Of a stretch of 64,000 bases of DNA, positions 8,478-16,420 are shown piece by piece. The translations under genes and the position numbers were made by a program. Source of the DNA: VAZQ01 sp963785745 (GTDB lineage Bacteria > Pseudomonadota > Alphaproteobacteria > Rhizobiales > Xanthobacteraceae); assembly GCA_963785745.1 (NCBI GenBank), contig CAWAWR010000017.1, forward strand, positions 62,001-126,000, in the 5' to 3' direction. The first letter of the stretch is position 1. The number at the start of each line of letters is the position of its first letter. A model generated the notes under the pieces. The model ran no database searches. It was not told the DNA's origin and saw only the letters and a list, made by a program, of their open reading frames with translations.

Positions 8478-11051
8478 ATGACCCTCGCTTCGCCTGCCGT
8501 CACGCCGTCGCGTCTCTCGGTCCCGCTGCGCTTTGCGCTGCGGGACCTGCGCGGCGGATTGCGCGGCTTCTACGTGTTCATCGCCTGCATCGCGCTCGGC
8601 GTGATGGCGATCGCCGGCGTCAATTCGTTCGCGTCGAGCCTCGGCGACGGGCTCGCGCGCGAAGGCCGCACCATCCTCGGCGGCGACCTCTCCTTCACCC
8701 TCATCCACCGCGAAGCCGATGCGAGGGAACGCGCGTTCCTCGAAAGCGCCGGGCGCGTCTCCGCCATTGCCACGATGCGTGCGATGGCGCGCACCGCGGA
8801 CGGCGGCACCGCGCTGGTGGAGGTGAAGGCGGTCGATGGCGCGTACCCGCTGTTCGGCGCGGCGCGGCTCGATCCCACATTGCCGATACCCGACGTGCTC
8901 GCCATGCGCGACGGCGCGTTCGGCGCCGCCGCCGATCCGCTGCTGCTGGCGCGGCTCGATCTCAAGCCCGGCGCGCGCTTCACCCTGGGCGCCGCCACCA
9001 TCGAGCTCCGTGCCGCACTCACCTCCGAGCCGGACCGGCTGTCCGCGGGCGGCTTCGGTCTCGGTCCGCGGCTCATGATCAGCCCGGAAGCACTGCATGC
9101 CACCGGGCTGTTGCAGCCGGGCTCGCAGGTGCGCTGGCACTATCGCCTGCGGCTGCCGGCCAACGACACCAGCGACGCCGCCGTGCAGCGCACGATCAAC
9201 GCAGCCAGCGCGCAGGTGCCGGATGCCGGCTGGGAAGTGCGCAGCCGCAACAACGCGTCGCCCGGCCTCGAGCGCAACATCGAGCGCTTCACGCAATATC
9301 TCACGCTGGTCGGCCTCACCGCGCTGCTGGTCGGCGGCGTCGGCGTCGCCAACGCGATCCGCGGCCATCTCGACCGCAAGCGCGACACCATCGCCACCAT
9401 GAAATCGCTGGGCGCGACCGGCGGCAGCGTGTTCGCGATCTACCTGACGCAGACGATGGCGCTGGCCGTCATCGGCGCTGTGCCCGGACTTATCGTCGGC
9501 GCCGCATTGCCGTTCCTGATCGCCTGGGGATTCGGGTCGATCCTGCCGCTACCGCTCGCGCCGACGCTGCATCTCGAAGACCTCGCGCTGGCGTTGCTCT
9601 ATGGCCTGCTCACGGCGCTCGCCTTCGCGATCTGGCCGCTTGGGCGCGTGCACGACGTATCGGTCTCGGCGCTGTTCCGCGACGAGGTGGCGCCGGAGCG
9701 CCACTGGCCGCGCAAGATTTACGTCGCGCTGACCGCCGTGGCGGTCGCCACGCTGGCGATCCTGGCGGTGAAGCTCGCCTACGATCAACGCGTCGCCATG
9801 ATTTTCGTCGTGGCCGCCGCCGGGGTGTTCGTGTCGCTGCGGCTGGTGGCGAGCCTGCTGATGGCGCTGGCGAAACGCGCGCCGCGGCCGCGATCGACCG
9901 CGTTGCGGCTCGCCATCGCCAACATCCATCGTCCCGGCGCGCTGACGGCGAGCGTGGTGATGTCGCTGGGGCTCGGTCTCGCGCTGCTCGTCACCGTCAT
10001 CGAAGTCGACGGCAACCTGCGCCGCCAGTTCATTGCGGCGCTGCCGGACCAGGCGCCTTCATTCTTCTTCCTCGACATCCAGTCCGCCGACGCGGAGCGC
10101 TTCGATGCCTTCATCCGCCAGCACGCGCCCGGCGCGACGCTCGAACGCGTGCCGATGCTGCGCGGGCGGATCGTTTCAGCAAATGGCGTCCGGGCGGAAG
10201 ACATCCGCGTGCCCGCGAGCCAGAACTGGGTGCTGCAAAGCGACCGCGGCATCACCTATTCGGACACCATCCCGGCGGGTTCGCGCGTGACCGAAGGCGC
10301 ATGGTGGAAGCCCGACTATTCCGGACCGCCGCTGGTGTCGTTCGAGCGCCGGGTCGCGAGCGCCCTCGGGCTGAAGATCGGCGACACCATCGTCGTCAAC
10401 GTGCTCGGGCGCAACATCGAGGCGCGCGTCGCCAACCTCCGCACGCTCGACTGGCAGAGCCTCGGCATCAATTTCGCGATGGTATTCGCACCGTCGAGCC
10501 TGCGCGGCGCGCCGCACACCTTCATCGCCACGCTGACCTATCCCGGTGGCAGCACGGTCGAAGCGGAGACCGCATTGCTCCGGGCCGCCGCCGACACCTT
10601 CCCGTCCGTCACCACGGTGCGGGTGCGCGAAGCCGTCAACTCCGTCGGCGGCCTCATCACCAACCTCGTCGCCGCGCTGCGCAGCGCGAGCGCGCTCACG
10701 CTGCTGATCGCCGTGCTGGTGCTCGGCGGCGCCCTGGCGGCGGGTCACCGCCATCGCGTCTATGACGCGGTCGTGCTCAAGACCGTGGGCGCGACCCGCG
10801 GCAAGCTGCTCGGCGCCTATGCACTCGAATACCTGATGCTCGGCGTCGCCACCGCGGTATTCGGCGTAGCGGCCGGCACCGCCGCCGCCGCCTTTGTGGT
10901 CCGGCAGGTCATGAACCTGCCCTTCACCTGGCTGCCCGGCCCCGACCTCGCCGCCGCCGCCATCGCGGTGGCGGTCACGGTCGGGCTCGGCCTGATCGGC
11001 ACCTTCCATGCGCTGGGGCAAAAGCCGGCGCCGGTGCTGCGGAGCCTCTAA
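8478..11051 (+). CDS. ybbP: FtsX-family ABC transporter permease (YbbP-like)
   Basis: An 857-residue permease with two FtsX (MacB-like) halves. An N-terminal transmembrane helix (FYVFIACIALGVMAIAGVNSF) precedes a large periplasmic domain. A membrane core (LTLVGLTALLVGGVGVANAI) follows, with an internal helix cluster around residues 300-460. A second periplasmic domain leads to the C-terminal core (LTLLIAVLVLGGALAAG ... LAAAAIAVAVTVGLGLIG). This duplicated architecture is that of YbbP, which works with YbbA in the inner membrane. It is probably translated with the ATPase upstream. Function in export or envelope lipid handling is inferred only from family. Confidence 0.88.
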   Translation: MTLASPAVTPSRLSVPLRFALRDLRGGLRGFYVFIACIALGVMAIAGVNSFASSLGDGLAREGRTILGGDLSFTLIHREADARERAFLESAGRVSAIATMRAMARTADGGTALVEVKAVDGAYPLFGAARLDPTLPIPDVLAMRDGAFGAAADPLLLARLDLKPGARFTLGAATIELRAALTSEPDRLSAGGFGLGPRLMISPEALHATGLLQPGSQVRWHYRLRLPANDTSDAAVQRTINAASAQVPDAGWEVRSRNNASPGLERNIERFTQYLTLVGLTALLVGGVGVANAIRGHLDRKRDTIATMKSLGATGGSVFAIYLTQTMALAVIGAVPGLIVGAALPFLIAWGFGSILPLPLAPTLHLEDLALALLYGLLTALAFAIWPLGRVHDVSVSALFRDEVAPERHWPRKIYVALTAVAVATLAILAVKLAYDQRVAMIFVVAAAGVFVSLRLVASLLMALAKRAPRPRSTALRLAIANIHRPGALTASVVMSLGLGLALLVTVIEVDGNLRRQFIAALPDQAPSFFFLDIQSADAERFDAFIRQHAPGATLERVPMLRGRIVSANGVRAEDIRVPASQNWVLQSDRGITYSDTIPAGSRVTEGAWWKPDYSGPPLVSFERRVASALGLKIGDTIVVNVLGRNIEARVANLRTLDWQSLGINFAMVFAPSSLRGAPHTFIATLTYPGGSTVEAETALLRAAADTFPSVTTVRVREAVNSVGGLITNLVAALRSASALTLLIAVLVLGGALAAGHRHRVYDAVVLKTVGATRGKLLGAYALEYLMLGVATAVFGVAAGTAAAAFVVRQVMNLPFTWLPGPDLAAAAIAVAVTVGLGLIGTFHALGQKPAPVLRSL

Positions 11052-11298
11052 AACAAGCAAAATGCGGCAGTTACCGACGTAACAGTCCGGTCGCGCACGG
11101 CAAACGTCACATACCTCACAAAAGACTTACGAAAATGCAATTTACCTTGCGCTTGCCTAAGCCTTAACAAAGGCGCTTGTGGCATCTGGCGCGAAAACCA
11201 AACCCGCACTAGATTCCGCGCATCGGGCGTACGCCGGACTGCTCCGGCGCGGCGCCGTATATCCGGCCCGGCGGCCGGTTACGAGAGAGGGAACTTCC

Positions 11299-12081
11299 AT
11301 GTCGAACTTCGACCCGAACTACGCCGTCCGCGGCGTCAGTACGGACCGGACAGCGGCTGAGATCGATCAGGGCCTGCGGTCCTACATGATCGCCGTCTAC
11401 AACTACATGGCCATCGGCGTTGCGCTGACCGGCGTTGCGGCATGGCTTGCCTACACGATGGCCGGCGGCGACGCGATCAATCCCCGCAACATCGCGGGTA
11501 CCGCGACGCCGTTCGGGCAGATGATCTACAGCACCTTCGGCTTGATCGTCATGTTCATCGGCACGTTCGGCCTCGTGATGCTGATCAGCTTCATGATCGA
11601 ACGGTTGTCGCCGGCAATGGCGCTCGGACTGTTCATGCTCTATGCCGCACTGCTCGGCGTCTTCCTGTCGACGATCTTCCTGCAGTACACCGGCGCGTCG
11701 ATCACCCGGGTGTTTTTCATCTCGGCGGCATCGTTCGGAGCGCTGAGCCTCTACGGCTACACGACGCAGCGTGATCTATCGGCATTCGGATCGTTCCTGA
11801 CGATTGGCCTGGTCGGCCTCGTTCTTGCGGTCCTTGCCGAGATCGTCCTGGCGGCGTTTGGCATCCGTTCAAGCGCGTTCAGCTTCATCATCTCCGTGCT
11901 CGGCGTGCTGATCTTCGCCGGCCTGACCGCCTGGGACACCCAGAAGATCAAGGAGATGTACGACGTGAACGAGGACGGCTCGATGACCGCCCGCAAGGCG
12001 GTGATGGGCGCCCTCACGCTCTACCTCGACTTCATCAACCTGTTCCTGTTCATGCTGCGCCTCATCGGCGACCGCCGCTGA
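11299..12081 (+). CDS. Bax inhibitor-1/YccA family integral membrane protein
   Basis: A 260-residue protein with about seven transmembrane helices, including AVYNYMAIGVALTGVAAWLA, MIYSTFGLIVMFIGTFGLVM and FIISVLGVLIFAGLTAWDT. The carboxy end LYLDFINLFLFMLRLIGDRR is typical of the bacterial BI-1/YccA/YbhL group. The ATG at 11299 is preferred over upstream in-frame starts because it opens the conserved MSNFDPNYAVRG leader. The 247-base gap before it should hold its promoter, but no confident box was found. A strong intrinsic terminator follows at 12109. Confidence 0.9.
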   Translation: MSNFDPNYAVRGVSTDRTAAEIDQGLRSYMIAVYNYMAIGVALTGVAAWLAYTMAGGDAINPRNIAGTATPFGQMIYSTFGLIVMFIGTFGLVMLISFMIERLSPAMALGLFMLYAALLGVFLSTIFLQYTGASITRVFFISAASFGALSLYGYTTQRDLSAFGSFLTIGLVGLVLAVLAEIVLAAFGIRSSAFSFIISVLGVLIFAGLTAWDTQKIKEMYDVNEDGSMTARKAVMGALTLYLDFINLFLFMLRLIGDRR

Positions 12082-12108
12082 TCGCACCGGAACGGACGAA
12101 AGCTGCAG

Positions 12109-12140
12109 CGCCCCGGCCAACCGCCGGGGCGTTTGCTTTT
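12109..12140 (+). terminator. intrinsic terminator after the Bax inhibitor-1 gene
   Basis: A perfect 8-bp stem CGCCCCGG (12109-12116) / CCGGGGCG (12124-12131) has a 7-base loop and is followed by TTTGCTTTT. It lies 28 bases after the stop codon. Confidence 0.88.
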
Positions 12141-12197
12141 GCACCCAGTCGGTTGCGTTCGGCGTCCGCGTCTTCGATACTTGCATGCATGAAAGGC

Positions 12198-12226
12198 GTG
12201 GATGCCCGGCGCAAGGCCGGGCATGA
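12198..12226. repeat. half copy of a dispersed palindromic intergenic repeat
   Basis: GTGGATGCCCGG and CCGGGCATGAC surround a short spacer, with ATGCCCGGC (12202-12210) pairing with GCCGGGCAT (12216-12224). The same words occur in the larger element at 45602-45700. It lies just before the acetyltransferase start. Confidence 0.65.
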
Positions 12227-12234
12227 CTTAGAAA

Positions 12235-12756
12235 ATGCCCATCGCCATCCGCCCCGCCGAGCCCCGCGACATCGCCGCAATCACGCGCATCTACGCCCAT
12301 GCGGTGATGCACGGGACGGCGTCGTTCGAACTCGAACCTCCGGACGAAGCCGAGATCACGCGGCGCTACACCGCGCTGCATAGTGGCCGCTTCCCCTACA
12401 TCGTCGCGGAGGTCGAGGGCGAGATCGCCGGATACGCCTATGCCGGCCCCTATCGTGCGCGGCCGGCCTACCGTTTCACCGTCGAGGACTCGATCTATAT
12501 CGATCCGGCGATGCAGCGGCGCGGCATCGGACGCGCGCTGCTGGAGCGCCTGCTGGTGGAGTCGGAGAAGGAGGGCTTCCGGCAGATGATCGCGGTGATC
12601 GGCGATTCCAATCAGCGGCCGTCGATCGCCCTGCATGAGGCCCTCGGATTCCGGATGGTCGGCACCTTCGAGGCGGTGGGCTACAAATTCGGCCGCTGGC
12701 TCGACAGCGTGCTGATGCAGAAGGCGCTGGGGAAAGGCGCGACGACGATCCCCTAG
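12235..12756 (+). CDS. GNAT acetyltransferase, phosphinothricin/methionine-sulfone type
   Basis: A 173-residue GNAT protein with the features of the Pat/MddA subgroup. The N-terminal IRPAEPRDIAAITRIYAHAV is followed by GTASFELEPPD, the acetyl-CoA-binding QRRGIGRALLERLL loop, and IAVIGDSNQRPSIALHEALGF near the C-terminus. Members N-acetylate phosphinothricin, methionine sulfoximine or methionine sulfone. Substrate preference cannot be read from sequence. The stop codon overlaps the stop of the convergent aquaporin gene, and the next co-directional gene is distant, so it is probably monocistronic. Confidence 0.85.
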   Translation: MPIAIRPAEPRDIAAITRIYAHAVMHGTASFELEPPDEAEITRRYTALHSGRFPYIVAEVEGEIAGYAYAGPYRARPAYRFTVEDSIYIDPAMQRRGIGRALLERLLVESEKEGFRQMIAVIGDSNQRPSIALHEALGFRMVGTFEAVGYKFGRWLDSVLMQKALGKGATTIP

Positions 12757-13445
12757 TTTGGGACGATCTTTTCCGGAAACCGGTTCCCACTTTTCTGCGC
12801 GGGAAACAGCACGGTCGCGACCATCGCCGCCACTGCCGCGCCGGCCAATTGCGCGGCAACAAACCCCGGCACATGATCGATGGCGATGCCCGCAAACGTC
12901 GTGGTGAAACCGCGCGCCAGCGTGACCGCCGGATTGGCGAACGACGTCGACGACGTGAACCAATAGGCGGCGGTGATCGTCAGTCCGACCAGCCAGGGAA
13001 CGGCCTGCGGGGCGTGCCTGATGCCGCCGAGGATCGCCAGCACCAGCGTGAACGTGGCGACCGCTTCGGCGAACCATTGCGCGGCGCCGCTGCGGCCCGT
13101 GGTGCCGATGGCAAGCGGCGCCAGATCGAACATCAGATGCGCGATCGCGGTTCCCGCGACGCCGCCGGCGCACTGCACGGCGATATACGGCAGCACGTCG
13201 CGCCAGGCGGTCTCGCCCCGCGCCGCGAAGACGAGCGTGACCGCCGGATTGAAATGCGCGCCGGACACCGGCCCGAGAATCGTGATCAGCACGACCAGGA
13301 TTGCGCCGGTCGGAATGGTGTTGCCGAGCAGCGCGATGGCCTGGTTTCCGCCCGCCAGCCGCTCCGCCATGATGCCGGAGCCGACGACGGTCGCGACCAG
13401 AATGGCGGTGCCGAGCCCCTCGGACAGCAGCCGGCGGCCGATCAC
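12753..13445 (-). CDS. aqpS: MIP-family aquaglyceroporin of the arsenic operon
   Basis: A 230-residue channel with six membrane helices and both NPA half-helix boxes, GAHFNPAVTL and SFANPAVTLARG. A GTG start overlaps the arsC stop codon (GTGA), which indicates translational coupling. In Sinorhizobium an aquaglyceroporin (AqpS) in the ars operon lets arsenite leave the cell after ArsC reduces arsenate. The same job is inferred here because the gene is coupled to arsC and no ArsB/Acr3 pump is visible in the window. It is the last gene of the minus-strand ars operon. Confidence 0.85.
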   Translation of the reverse strand: MIGRRLLSEGLGTAILVATVVGSGIMAERLAGGNQAIALLGNTIPTGAILVVLITILGPVSGAHFNPAVTLVFAARGETAWRDVLPYIAVQCAGGVAGTAIAHLMFDLAPLAIGTTGRSGAAQWFAEAVATFTLVLAILGGIRHAPQAVPWLVGLTITAAYWFTSSTSFANPAVTLARGFTTTFAGIAIDHVPGFVAAQLAGAAVAAMVATVLFPAQKSGNRFPEKIVPN

Positions 13446-13948
13446 GCGGCCGAGTCCTTCGACTTGCCGATCGAGTCGAGTTGCCGTTGCAGCGTCAGCT
13501 TGTCGAGCGAGCGCAGCGGCAGGCTCACGAAGACGGAAATGCGGTTCGACAGCATGCGGAAGGTGTCCGCGAACGCCAGCCGGACTTCCGCTTCGTTGCC
13601 GGTCGCCGCGGCCGGATCCGGCACGCCCCAATGCGCGGTCATGGGCTGGCCCGGCCAGAACGGGCACGCTTCGCCGGCGGCGTTGTCGCAAACCGTGAAG
13701 ACGAAATCGAGCGGCGCCTTGTCCGCGCCGGCGAACTCGTTCCAGCTCTTCGAGCGAAAGCCGCTGACGTCGAAATTCAGCTTGCGCAACAGGTCGAGCG
13801 TGTAGGGATGCACCTCGCCCTTCGGCTGGCTGCCCGCGGAAAACGCGCGGAAGTCTCCGCGTCCCTCGCGATTGAGGATGGCTTCCGCGATGATCGAGCG
13901 CGCGGAATTGCCGGTGCAAAGAAAGAGCACGTTGAAGGGACGATCCAT
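13442..13948 (-). CDS. arsC: arsenate reductase, low-molecular-weight phosphatase type
   Basis: A 168-residue protein that begins MDRPFNVLFLCTGNSARS, giving the CxxxxxR(S) phosphate/arsenate-binding loop of the LMW tyrosine phosphatase fold. FTVCDNAAGEACPFWPG carries the resolving cysteines, and a conserved WGVPDPA segment follows. It reduces As(V) to As(III) using thiol reductants in the cytoplasm. It lies downstream of arsR and a probable arsI remnant and overlaps the aquaglyceroporin start. Confidence 0.92.
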   Translation of the reverse strand: MDRPFNVLFLCTGNSARSIIAEAILNREGRGDFRAFSAGSQPKGEVHPYTLDLLRKLNFDVSGFRSKSWNEFAGADKAPLDFVFTVCDNAAGEACPFWPGQPMTAHWGVPDPAAATGNEAEVRLAFADTFRMLSNRISVFVSLPLRSLDKLTLQRQLDSIGKSKDSAA

Positions 13949-13958
13949 GGCACGAGGC

Positions 13959-14139
13959 TCACGTTATGATCTTCAGAATTCGCTCGAGTGCGCGCAACAC
14001 CGCACTGTCCTTCGTCAGCGCGTAGCAGCACGCCGTTTGTCCTTCCGCGAGGGCCGGTCCTCCCGCTTCGCGCAGACGCGCAAAAACGTCGCGCAATTCG
14101 CGGACCGTCGACAGTGCGCAGCATCGGGTCTGGGGGTGG
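13959..14139 (-). pseudogene. probable remnant of arsI/cadI-type VOC dioxygenase
   Basis: Between arsR and arsC an open stretch encodes VRELRDVFARLREAGG, then PALAEGQTACCYALTKDS. This resembles the C-terminal part of ArsI/CadI proteins, where a helix of the type ELAEVYxRLxxAG is followed by an acidic loop and the metal-binding CCYA-x-S-(D/E)-K motif. The N-terminal half with its HxH metal ligand is missing, because the stretch begins inside the end of arsR. The usual W-x-x-DP-x-G ending after CCYA is also absent. ArsI cleaves the C-As bond of organoarsenicals and commonly sits beside arsR. The assignment is from recalled family pattern only. A small unrelated ORF is the alternative. Confidence 0.45.
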
Positions 14140-14499
14140 TCACGATGCAGCGACCTTCCGGCGGTTGGTCCGCTGCTTCGCGGGAGCAAGTCGCGCCGGC
14201 AGGCATTTTTCCGGCGCGCCGCCGCAGCAATTGTCGGTCAGATAGCCGACCAGCGCGTTCATGGTCTCGAAGCGCGCGGCGTAGATCATGGACCGGCCGT
14301 CGCGCCGCACCGTCACCAGACCCGCCGCGCGCAGGCGATCGAAATGAAACGTCAGCGTGTTGGGCGCGAGACCAAGAGCGCCGGCGATCTCGCCCGCCGG
14401 CATTCCCTCCGGACCGGCTTCGACCAGCAGCCGGAAGACATCGAGCCGGTTGTCCTGCGCGAGCGCCGACAATGCCGTGACCGCATCGATCTTTTCCAT
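14140..14499 (-). CDS. arsR: ArsR-family arsenic-responsive repressor
   Basis: A 119-residue winged-helix repressor. The HTH is MPAGEIAGALGLAPNTLTFH, with wing VTVRRDGRSMIYAA. The C-terminus carries Cys91, Cys92 and Cys99 (NCCGGAPEKC), resembling the C-terminal As(III) site of Acidithiobacillus ArsR rather than the E. coli CxC in the recognition helix. It is the first gene of the arsR - (arsI remnant) - arsC - aqpS operon. A perfect CGAATAT/ATATTCG palindrome lies 7 bases upstream of the start and should be the operator. Confidence 0.92.
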   Translation of the reverse strand: MEKIDAVTALSALAQDNRLDVFRLLVEAGPEGMPAGEIAGALGLAPNTLTFHFDRLRAAGLVTVRRDGRSMIYAARFETMNALVGYLTDNCCGGAPEKCLPARLAPAKQRTNRRKVAAS

Positions 14500-14506
14500 A
14501 TTTCAA

Positions 14507-14524
14507 CGAATATCGAAATATTCG
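14507..14524. promoter_or_regulatory. ArsR operator candidate
   Basis: CGAATAT-cgaa-ATATTCG, a perfect 7-bp inverted repeat with a 4-base centre, lies immediately upstream of arsR. AT-rich palindromes of this size in this position are typical ArsR/SmtB binding sites. Confidence 0.7.
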
Positions 14525-14584
14525 AATGCCGTCAACCGCCCGCCGGCTGCGGCAACCGTTGTGAAACGAAGATTGTGCGGAGCG

Positions 14585-14962
14585 CTACGCCACCACGCGC
14601 AGCGATTTGTCGATCGAGCTCAGCACGCGGTCGAGCTCGTGGCCGCGGCGCACGATCAAGCCGGTGGCGGAAATCACGCTGTAGGCGCCCTGGCGGCGCG
14701 CGAGCCTCGGTGATTTCTCGATACGGTAGATCGGAACTTCACTGGAACGGCGGAACACGGAGAACACCGCGCGATCGCGAAGAAAATCGATGGCGTAATC
14801 GCGCCACTCGCCCGCGGCGACCATGCGTCCGTAGAGATTGAAGATGCGATTGAGCTCGCGCCTGTCGAAGGTGACTCGGTTTGCGGGGGCGAAGGGATGG
14901 GTTCCCTGTGATTCGCCCCCGTGACTCTGGCTTGAGTCGGTATCTCCAGGTTCCAGGCTCAT
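14585..14962 (-). CDS. DUF2794 family protein
   Basis: A 125-residue conserved alphaproteobacterial protein of unknown function. The N-terminal 30 residues are low-complexity (DTDSSQSHGGESQG). The conserved core is FDRRELNRIFNLYGRMVAAG, then EWRDYAIDFLRDRAVFSVFR, IEKSPRLARRQGAYSV and RGHELDRVLSSIDKSLRVV. ATG at 14962 is chosen because AAGGAG lies about 9 bases upstream. No catalytic motif or membrane segment is evident. It is monocistronic, downstream of a long non-coding stretch. Confidence 0.82.
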   Translation of the reverse strand: MSLEPGDTDSSQSHGGESQGTHPFAPANRVTFDRRELNRIFNLYGRMVAAGEWRDYAIDFLRDRAVFSVFRRSSEVPIYRIEKSPRLARRQGAYSVISATGLIVRRGHELDRVLSSIDKSLRVVA

Positions 14963-15179
14963 GGCACGCGGCTCCTTCTGTGACGGAACGATGATCGCGC
15001 CGGAACTCGGCGGGAGCAAGAGGCCGTTCGGAAAAGATAAAGACGTGCTCAAACAGAACGCTATGCGCTGCACCCATGCGGTTGCGCGCTATCGTCGCGC
15101 TCACGAATTCGTCAATGGAATCATATTACTGCCCAACTTCCGTCAATCGGGGGTCAAGCTGGAATGGGACACGGAAGAC

Positions 15180-15368
15180 TGTTGCCTCAGGGCCCGGTCT
15201 GGTTTCGAGCGCCGGTTCCTCAGCCCCCCAGCCCCCCGGGGTTTGGATTAGGCCGGGCCCAATAGTTTTGTAAGTTAAGTAGCGTACGCGCTTACAGCTT
15301 TGTCGGTAGCGTACGAGTTCAATCCCCCAACGCTTCTTCAGGCCGGCACTCAGGTGCCGGCCTTTTTT
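15180..15368 (+). ncRNA. candidate structured small RNA ending in an orphan terminator
   Basis: This lies in the 441-base gap 14963-15403, which has no recognisable plus-strand gene. GGGCCCGGTC (15190-15199) can pair with GGCCGGGCCC (15251-15260), enclosing a C/G-rich inner arm. A strong intrinsic terminator follows at 15341-15368. The nearest upstream plus-strand gene ends at 12756, so the terminator has no obvious coding client. It does not match tmRNA, SRP RNA, RNase P RNA or any tRNA that could be recognised. The 5' end is a guess. Confidence 0.35.
15341..15368 (+). terminator. strong intrinsic terminator without an upstream gene
   Basis: A perfect 9-bp stem GGCCGGCAC (15341-15349) / GTGCCGGCC (15354-15362) has a 4-base loop and is followed by six T. 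On the minus strand no U-run follows, so it acts on plus-strand transcripts. Confidence 0.85.
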
Positions 15369-15403
15369 CATTCGACGATGCGAGCAAAAACAGCAGGCGC
15401 GGC

Positions 15404-16384
15404 TCAGTACACCCGGTTGAGCGGCGGCTCGTTCTGCATCAGCACGCGCTCGACGTTCTGCCACGACGAGCGGAACAGGAACGCCGAGGACTGTCGCGTG
15501 ACACCGGCGATATGCGGGGTGAGCAGCAGCCGCGATGCGGCCTCGCCGGATACTCTCAGCAGCGGGTTGTCGGCCGCCGGCGGCTCGGTGGAATAGACGT
15601 CCACCGCCGCGCCGCCGAGATGCCCCGCCGCCAGGCTCGCCGCCAGCGCCGCCTCGTCGACAATGCCGCCGCGCGAGGCTTGAATCAGAATGGCTCCCTT
15701 TTTCATGCGGGCAAGCTGAGCGGCGCCGATGAGGTTCTGCGTCGCCGGCACTAGCGGCACATGGAGCGAAACCACGTCGCAGCTCGCGATCAATTCATCG
15801 AATGTGACGGAACGCGCATCCAGCGATGCAGCGAGCGCCGCATCGACCGGCGCCGGATCGAAGAAGCACAGCTTCGCACCCATGCCCTGGACCGCCCGCG
15901 CCACCGCGCGGCCGATGGTGCCAAAGCCGATGAGCCCGACCTGCAACCCGTCGATGCCCGAGAGGTTGTCGGCAATCATCCGCGCGCGATGCTTGGCGTA
16001 GTTGCCCGCCTTGAGCTCGGCATCGGCCCAGGCGATGCGCCGCAGCAGCGTGGACGCCGTGGCGACGACGTATTCCGCGACCGCGCTGTTGCTGCCGCCC
16101 GCCACGTTGGCGACGGGGATGCCGAGTTTGGTCAAAGCGGCCTGATCGAGACGATCGACGCCCGCGCCGGTGACCTGCACGAGCCGGAGCTTTCCACCCT
16201 CGAACAAATCGGGCGCGAGCTTCGGCCCGACCGCCGGGATCACCAGGGCGTCGCTTGATTTGATCAGGGTGGCGACCTGCGCGTCCGTGGCGGCGTGATA
16301 CGCAACCTCAAGACTCTTCGGCGCGGCCGCATTGACGCGCAGGAAGTCGTCTTCCGGACGAAGACAGAGAACGCGATTGGACAT
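15404..16384 (-). CDS. D-2-hydroxyacid dehydrogenase (NAD(P)-dependent)
   Basis: A 326-residue protein of the D-isomer-specific 2-hydroxyacid dehydrogenase family. The nucleotide-binding motif is VGLIGFGTIGRAVAR. The catalytic Arg is in ILIQASRGGIVDE, Glu in DVYSTEPP and His in LLLTPHIAGVT. It oxidises or reduces a 2-hydroxy/2-oxo acid in the cytoplasm. It is the last gene of a minus-strand operon (Gfo/Idh dehydrogenase, creatininase, cupin, this gene), which suggests a catabolic pathway that yields a 2-oxoacid. The exact substrate is unknown. Confidence 0.88.
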   Translation of the reverse strand: MSNRVLCLRPEDDFLRVNAAAPKSLEVAYHAATDAQVATLIKSSDALVIPAVGPKLAPDLFEGGKLRLVQVTGAGVDRLDQAALTKLGIPVANVAGGSNSAVAEYVVATASTLLRRIAWADAELKAGNYAKHRARMIADNLSGIDGLQVGLIGFGTIGRAVARAVQGMGAKLCFFDPAPVDAALAASLDARSVTFDELIASCDVVSLHVPLVPATQNLIGAAQLARMKKGAILIQASRGGIVDEAALAASLAAGHLGGAAVDVYSTEPPAADNPLLRVSGEAASRLLLTPHIAGVTRQSSAFLFRSSWQNVERVLMQNEPPLNRVY

Positions 16385-16420
16385 GTGGCGGGGCTTTCGG
16401 GACAGGCTTTCGGGGAAGTT

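Noticed and set aside
15290..15340. tRNA-like GAGTTCAATCCC segment
   Set aside because: It looks like a T-arm fragment, but no acceptor stem, anticodon arm or D-arm could be built around it.
15126..15464. 112-codon minus-strand ORF across the orphan terminator
   Set aside because: It overlaps the end of the D-2-hydroxyacid dehydrogenase gene and the terminator stem and has no recognisable domain.
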